From Photobacterium kishitanii (GTDB taxonomy: Bacteria > Pseudomonadota > Gammaproteobacteria > Enterobacterales > Vibrionaceae), in contig NZ_PYON01000001.1 of the NCBI RefSeq assembly GCF_003026355.1, positions 186,001 through 250,000 of the forward strand: a stretch of 64,000 nt of DNA, in the 5' to 3' direction. The position numbers and the translations under genes were made by a program. The notes beneath the pieces were generated by a model. It made no database searches. It was not told where the DNA came from and saw only the letters and a list, made by a program, of their open reading frames with translations. Positions 61,714 through 64,000 of this stretch are shown one piece after another. How positions within the stretch are numbered: the stretch's first letter is position 1; each line of letters begins with the position of its first letter.

Positions 61714-62889
61714 ATGTTTGGTACAGCTACTTGTTCTGATGCAACCCGTGTATTACTGCTTGGTTCTGGTGAACTGGGTAAAGAAGTTGCTATTGAGTGT
61801 CAGCGTCTTGGCCTTGAAGTGATTGCCGTTGATCGTTATGAGAATGCGCCAGCGATGCAAGTTGCGCATCGTAGCCACGTTATTGATATGTTAGATGGCG
61901 ATGCACTTAAACGCATTATTGCGCTTGAAAAGCCCCATTTTGTTGTTCCTGAAATTGAAGCGATTGCAACAGATACGTTGGTTGAACTTGAGAACCAAGG
62001 GGTAAATATTGTCCCAACCGCTAACGCGACTAAATTAACCATGAACCGTGAAGGTATTCGTCGTTTAGCCGCTGAAACGTTAGCTATTCCAACCTCCCCT
62101 TACGAATTTTCAGATCAATATGCTGATTTTGAAGCTTCTGTGCATCGTATTGGTATGCCGTGTGTAGTTAAGCCAATCATGAGTTCATCGGGTAAAGGTC
62201 AAAGTGTCATTAAAACCGCCGCTGATATTAAATCTGCATGGCAGTATGCACAAGAAGGCGGACGCGCAGGCGCGGGACGTGTCATTGTGGAAGGCTTTGT
62301 TGATTTTGACTACGAAATCACGTTGCTAACAGTACGTGCTGTTGATGGTGTGCATTTTTGCGCCCCAATTGGCCACCGCCAGGAAGATGGCGACTACCGT
62401 GAGTCATGGCAACCACAACAAATGTCTGCTGCTGCGCTAAAAGCGGCAGAGGATGTTGCTCAGAAGGTTGTGAACGAATTAGGCGGTTATGGCTTGTTTG
62501 GTGTTGAGCTGTTCGTTAAAGGCGATACAGTGCTATTTAGTGAAGTATCCCCTCGCCCACATGATACCGGTATGGTCACATTAATATCGCAAGAGTTATC
62601 TGAATTTGCACTCCATGTACGTGCATTTTTAGGCATGCCTATTGAGCAGATCACTCAATATGGTGCGTCGGCTTCTGCCGTTATTCTTGCAGAAGGTATA
62701 TCTACCAATATTCGTTTTGATAACCTTACCGCCGCGCTATCTCGTCCACAAACACAAATCAGATTATTTGGTAAACCTGAGATCAATGGTCGTCGTCGTC
62801 TTGGCGTGGCGCTCACACGCCGTGATAGCATCGATAATGCAATAACTGATGCCATTGCTACTGCTGCTGACGTTAAAGTAATTCTATAG
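61714..62889 (+). CDS. purT: formate-dependent GAR transformylase PurT
   Basis: 391 residues (E. coli 392), an ATP-grasp enzyme. [13 protein letters not shown] is at residues 13-25, the ATP-grasp loop is SSSGKGQS near 160, the metal ligands are in [20 protein letters not shown], and RPHDTGMVT follows. It makes formyl-GAR from GAR, formate and ATP in purine synthesis. It is preceded by a PurR box and followed by a terminator. Confidence 0.96.
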   Translation: MFGTATCSDATRVLLLGSGELGKEVAIECQRLGLEVIAVDRYENAPAMQVAHRSHVIDMLDGDALKRIIALEKPHFVVPEIEAIATDTLVELENQGVNIVPTANATKLTMNREGIRRLAAETLAIPTSPYEFSDQYADFEASVHRIGMPCVVKPIMSSSGKGQSVIKTAADIKSAWQYAQEGGRAGAGRVIVEGFVDFDYEITLLTVRAVDGVHFCAPIGHRQEDGDYRESWQPQQMSAAALKAAEDVAQKVVNELGGYGLFGVELFVKGDTVLFSEVSPRPHDTGMVTLISQELSEFALHVRAFLGMPIEQITQYGASASAVILAEGISTNIRFDNLTAALSRPQTQIRLFGKPEINGRRRLGVALTRRDSIDNAITDAIATAADVKVIL

Positions 62890-62913
62890 CCTTAGCGGCG
62901 CACTAAAGACCAC

Positions 62914-62936
62914 AAAGGCGTCATCATGACGCCTTT
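62914..62936. terminator. bidirectional terminator of purT and tpm
   Basis: aaaggcgtca (62914-62923) pairs perfectly with tgacgccttt (62927-62936) around a 3-base loop, between the convergent genes. Confidence 0.85.
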
Positions 62937-62964
62937 ATTCTTCATATGGCAGTCTTAAATCAAA

Positions 62965-63603
62965 TTATACTTCGATTAACCATACTTCTTCAGCAAAGCG
63001 CTCAACACCACGTTGACGGCGAGGATGGGTTTCATCTGCCTCATCACGCTCTAAATGGGTAATTTTACAACCACTAAATAAAGCGCTGACTTCAGCCTTA
63101 GGCACAGAGAATGGAGGCCCATCCATTTGTGCTTGAGGATAATCCAATGTGACTAATAAAATTCGCCCACCGGGTTTGATTAAACTCAATAACCGTTCGA
63201 CATAACGCTCACGCATTGACTGTGGCATCGCTATCAATGCCGCACGATCATATACCACATCAACAGGTGCTACCGGAACAGTAAAGTAATCACCTTGATA
63301 AATAGTGATCTCATCAAAAGAATATACATGTTCACAACCAATCCCTGTCACTAACGGCGTATAGAGATTCTCTGCAAAGAAGGCTTTCACTGCAATATCA
63401 CTTAGCTCGATGCCAACAACATCATTATGACGTGCTGCTAGCCAAACTAAATCTTCTGACTTACCGCACATAGGCACTAGCACCCGCTCATCACGCTGAG
63501 CGTTAACCTGAGGCCAATATTTCACTAATAACGGATTAACGTCAGTTAAGTGAAAACCAATACGATCTTCAGCCCAACGGCTATGCCAAAATTCAGCGTC
63601 CAT
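62965..63603 (-). CDS. tpm: thiopurine S-methyltransferase
   Basis: 212 residues (usual bacterial length about 215). It opens MDAEFWHSRWAEDRIGFHL. The SAM motif is VLVPMCGKSEDLVWLA, followed by GIELSD, DVVYDRAALIAMP and LVTLDYPQ. It methylates thiopurines and, in marine bacteria, possibly selenite or tellurite species. Confidence 0.94.
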   Translation of the reverse strand: MDAEFWHSRWAEDRIGFHLTDVNPLLVKYWPQVNAQRDERVLVPMCGKSEDLVWLAARHNDVVGIELSDIAVKAFFAENLYTPLVTGIGCEHVYSFDEITIYQGDYFTVPVAPVDVVYDRAALIAMPQSMRERYVERLLSLIKPGGRILLVTLDYPQAQMDGPPFSVPKAEVSALFSGCKITHLERDEADETHPRRQRGVERFAEEVWLIEV

Positions 63604-63702
63604 GAATTACCTTTTCTAGTGATCTCTAATTTGGCGTTAGTTGACCATAATTTTATATAGAGACTCAAGGATTATCAGTAAAAACAAGAGAAACAGAAAA
63701 GA

Positions 63703-63756
63703 GGTAAAGCAGGTAAAGCAGGTAAAGCAGGTAAAGCAGGTAAAGCAGGTAAAGCA
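63703..63756. repeat. six perfect tandem copies of ggtaaagca
   Basis: Six exact 9-bp units in a row, followed by a partial g. It lies about 100 bases upstream of tpm (which reads leftwards), so it is promoter-proximal for that gene. Identical short units suggest slipped-strand copy-number variation. Confidence 0.9.
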
Positions 63757-63802
63757 GAATATTGGAGGGAGAAAGGTAAATAATATGATTGGCAGTAATC
63801 AA

Positions 63803-63835
63803 CAAAAAAGGGATGCCGCAGCATCCCCTTTTTAT
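63803..63835 (-). terminator. Rho-independent terminator
   Basis: aaaagggatgc and gcatccccttttt form an 11-bp stem with a cgca loop. On the minus strand it lies about 85 bases past the partial gene at 63921. U-tracts occur on both sides. Confidence 0.8.
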
Positions 63836-63920
63836 TGACCACGCTGATAGCTAGATCAAAAATCTGTTTTTCAATTTTTCTATCGGAGAGTCATTGAATA
63901 ACGATTGGAAGCCACTCAGG

Positions 63921-64000
63921 TTATGAAATTCTGAATAGTTTAATCGAATCACGACGAACCGTTACGCCACGGAAAGTTACAGGCTCTAACAACGTCATTA
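63921..64000 (-). CDS. C-terminal end of an unidentified protein
   Basis: An open frame enters from the right edge and stops at 63921. The visible end reads MTLLEPVTFRGVTVRRDSIK, LFRIS. An ATG lies at 63998, so this could be a tiny complete frame, but it is more likely the tail of a longer gene. Too short to identify. Confidence 0.4.
   Translation of the reverse strand, partial: MTLLEPVTFRGVTVRRDSIKLFRIS

Larger units (their letters stand above)
63604..63920. other. intergenic region with 9-bp tandem repeat and terminator
   Basis: 317 bases between two minus-strand genes. They hold the ggtaaagca tandem array (63703-63756) and a strong minus-strand terminator (63803-63835). No credible gene is seen. 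Confidence 0.55.

Noticed and set aside
63641-63838. 65-codon frame with VKQ repeats
   Set aside because: It is created by the 9-bp tandem array, needs a TTG start without a ribosome-binding site, and runs into a terminator.

Overview
The window looks like chromosome DNA of a marine Vibrionaceae bacterium, most probably Photobacterium. It is AT-rich. The order sbcB, yohJK, cdd, a drug/metabolite-type exporter, purT and tpm at the right end follows the arrangement I recall from Vibrio. The SodC resembles the Photobacterium 'bacteriocuprein', and there is a Vibrio-type thermolabile haemolysin/phospholipase. The species cannot be fixed from the sequence alone.

Layout. 1-6.1 kb: tandem HAD phosphatases, a DUF417 (YkgB-like) gene with its TetR regulator and twin operators, the potassium-binding protein Kbp with a YidB-like partner, and a methyltransferase. 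6.1-17.4 kb: the phospholipase, then two divergent iron-stress operons, sufABCDSE and nrdHIEF, each with its own Fur box. 17.5-25.2 kb: an SDR/TetR module with palindromic operators, sodC, a beta/gamma-crystallin-like secreted protein, a parvulin-like/HupE-UreJ pair, an ABM monooxygenase, and an SOS-controlled UmuC operon whose UmuD partner looks like two processed, catalytically dead UmuD units joined in one chain. 25.2-36.3 kb: gene-poor AT-rich DNA with orphan small genes, including two paralogous 37-38-residue cysteine-rich peptides, a cold-shock protein truncated after 52 residues, a BASS transporter, a cupin/SDR/LysR group, a DUF465 protein and a ceramidase-like enzyme. 36-56.2 kb: integrated elements stacked at the 5' end of sbcB. 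56.2-64 kb: core chromosome.

The stacked elements are the main accessory feature. The sbcB 5' end (about 14 codons, core tactggattga) is duplicated at 38705-38742. To its left lies the relic of an integrase related to the intact one beside sbcB. Right of it lies element-end DNA that is repeated again at 36.07 kb. The intact element therefore spans about 38.74-56.23 kb (17.5 kb), with an older decayed element at about 36.07-38.74 kb. The younger element carries a UDG-superfamily protein in a three-gene cassette, an Mrr-type nuclease, a prokaryotic viperin with a GNAT protein, an AlpA-like regulator and a Cap4/Mrr-like 679-residue protein, so it is probably a phage-defence island. Downstream of alpA, three diverged copies of the alpA 3' end plus its terminator separate the cargo genes, which looks like a modular cargo slot.

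The strongest candidates for something undescribed are the alpA-tail cargo slot, the sbcB-targeting tandem islands, the fused 'pre-cleaved' UmuD, the cysteine-rich peptide pair, and the viperin and UDG-like gene groups. All functional claims rest on motif reading only; no database search was possible.
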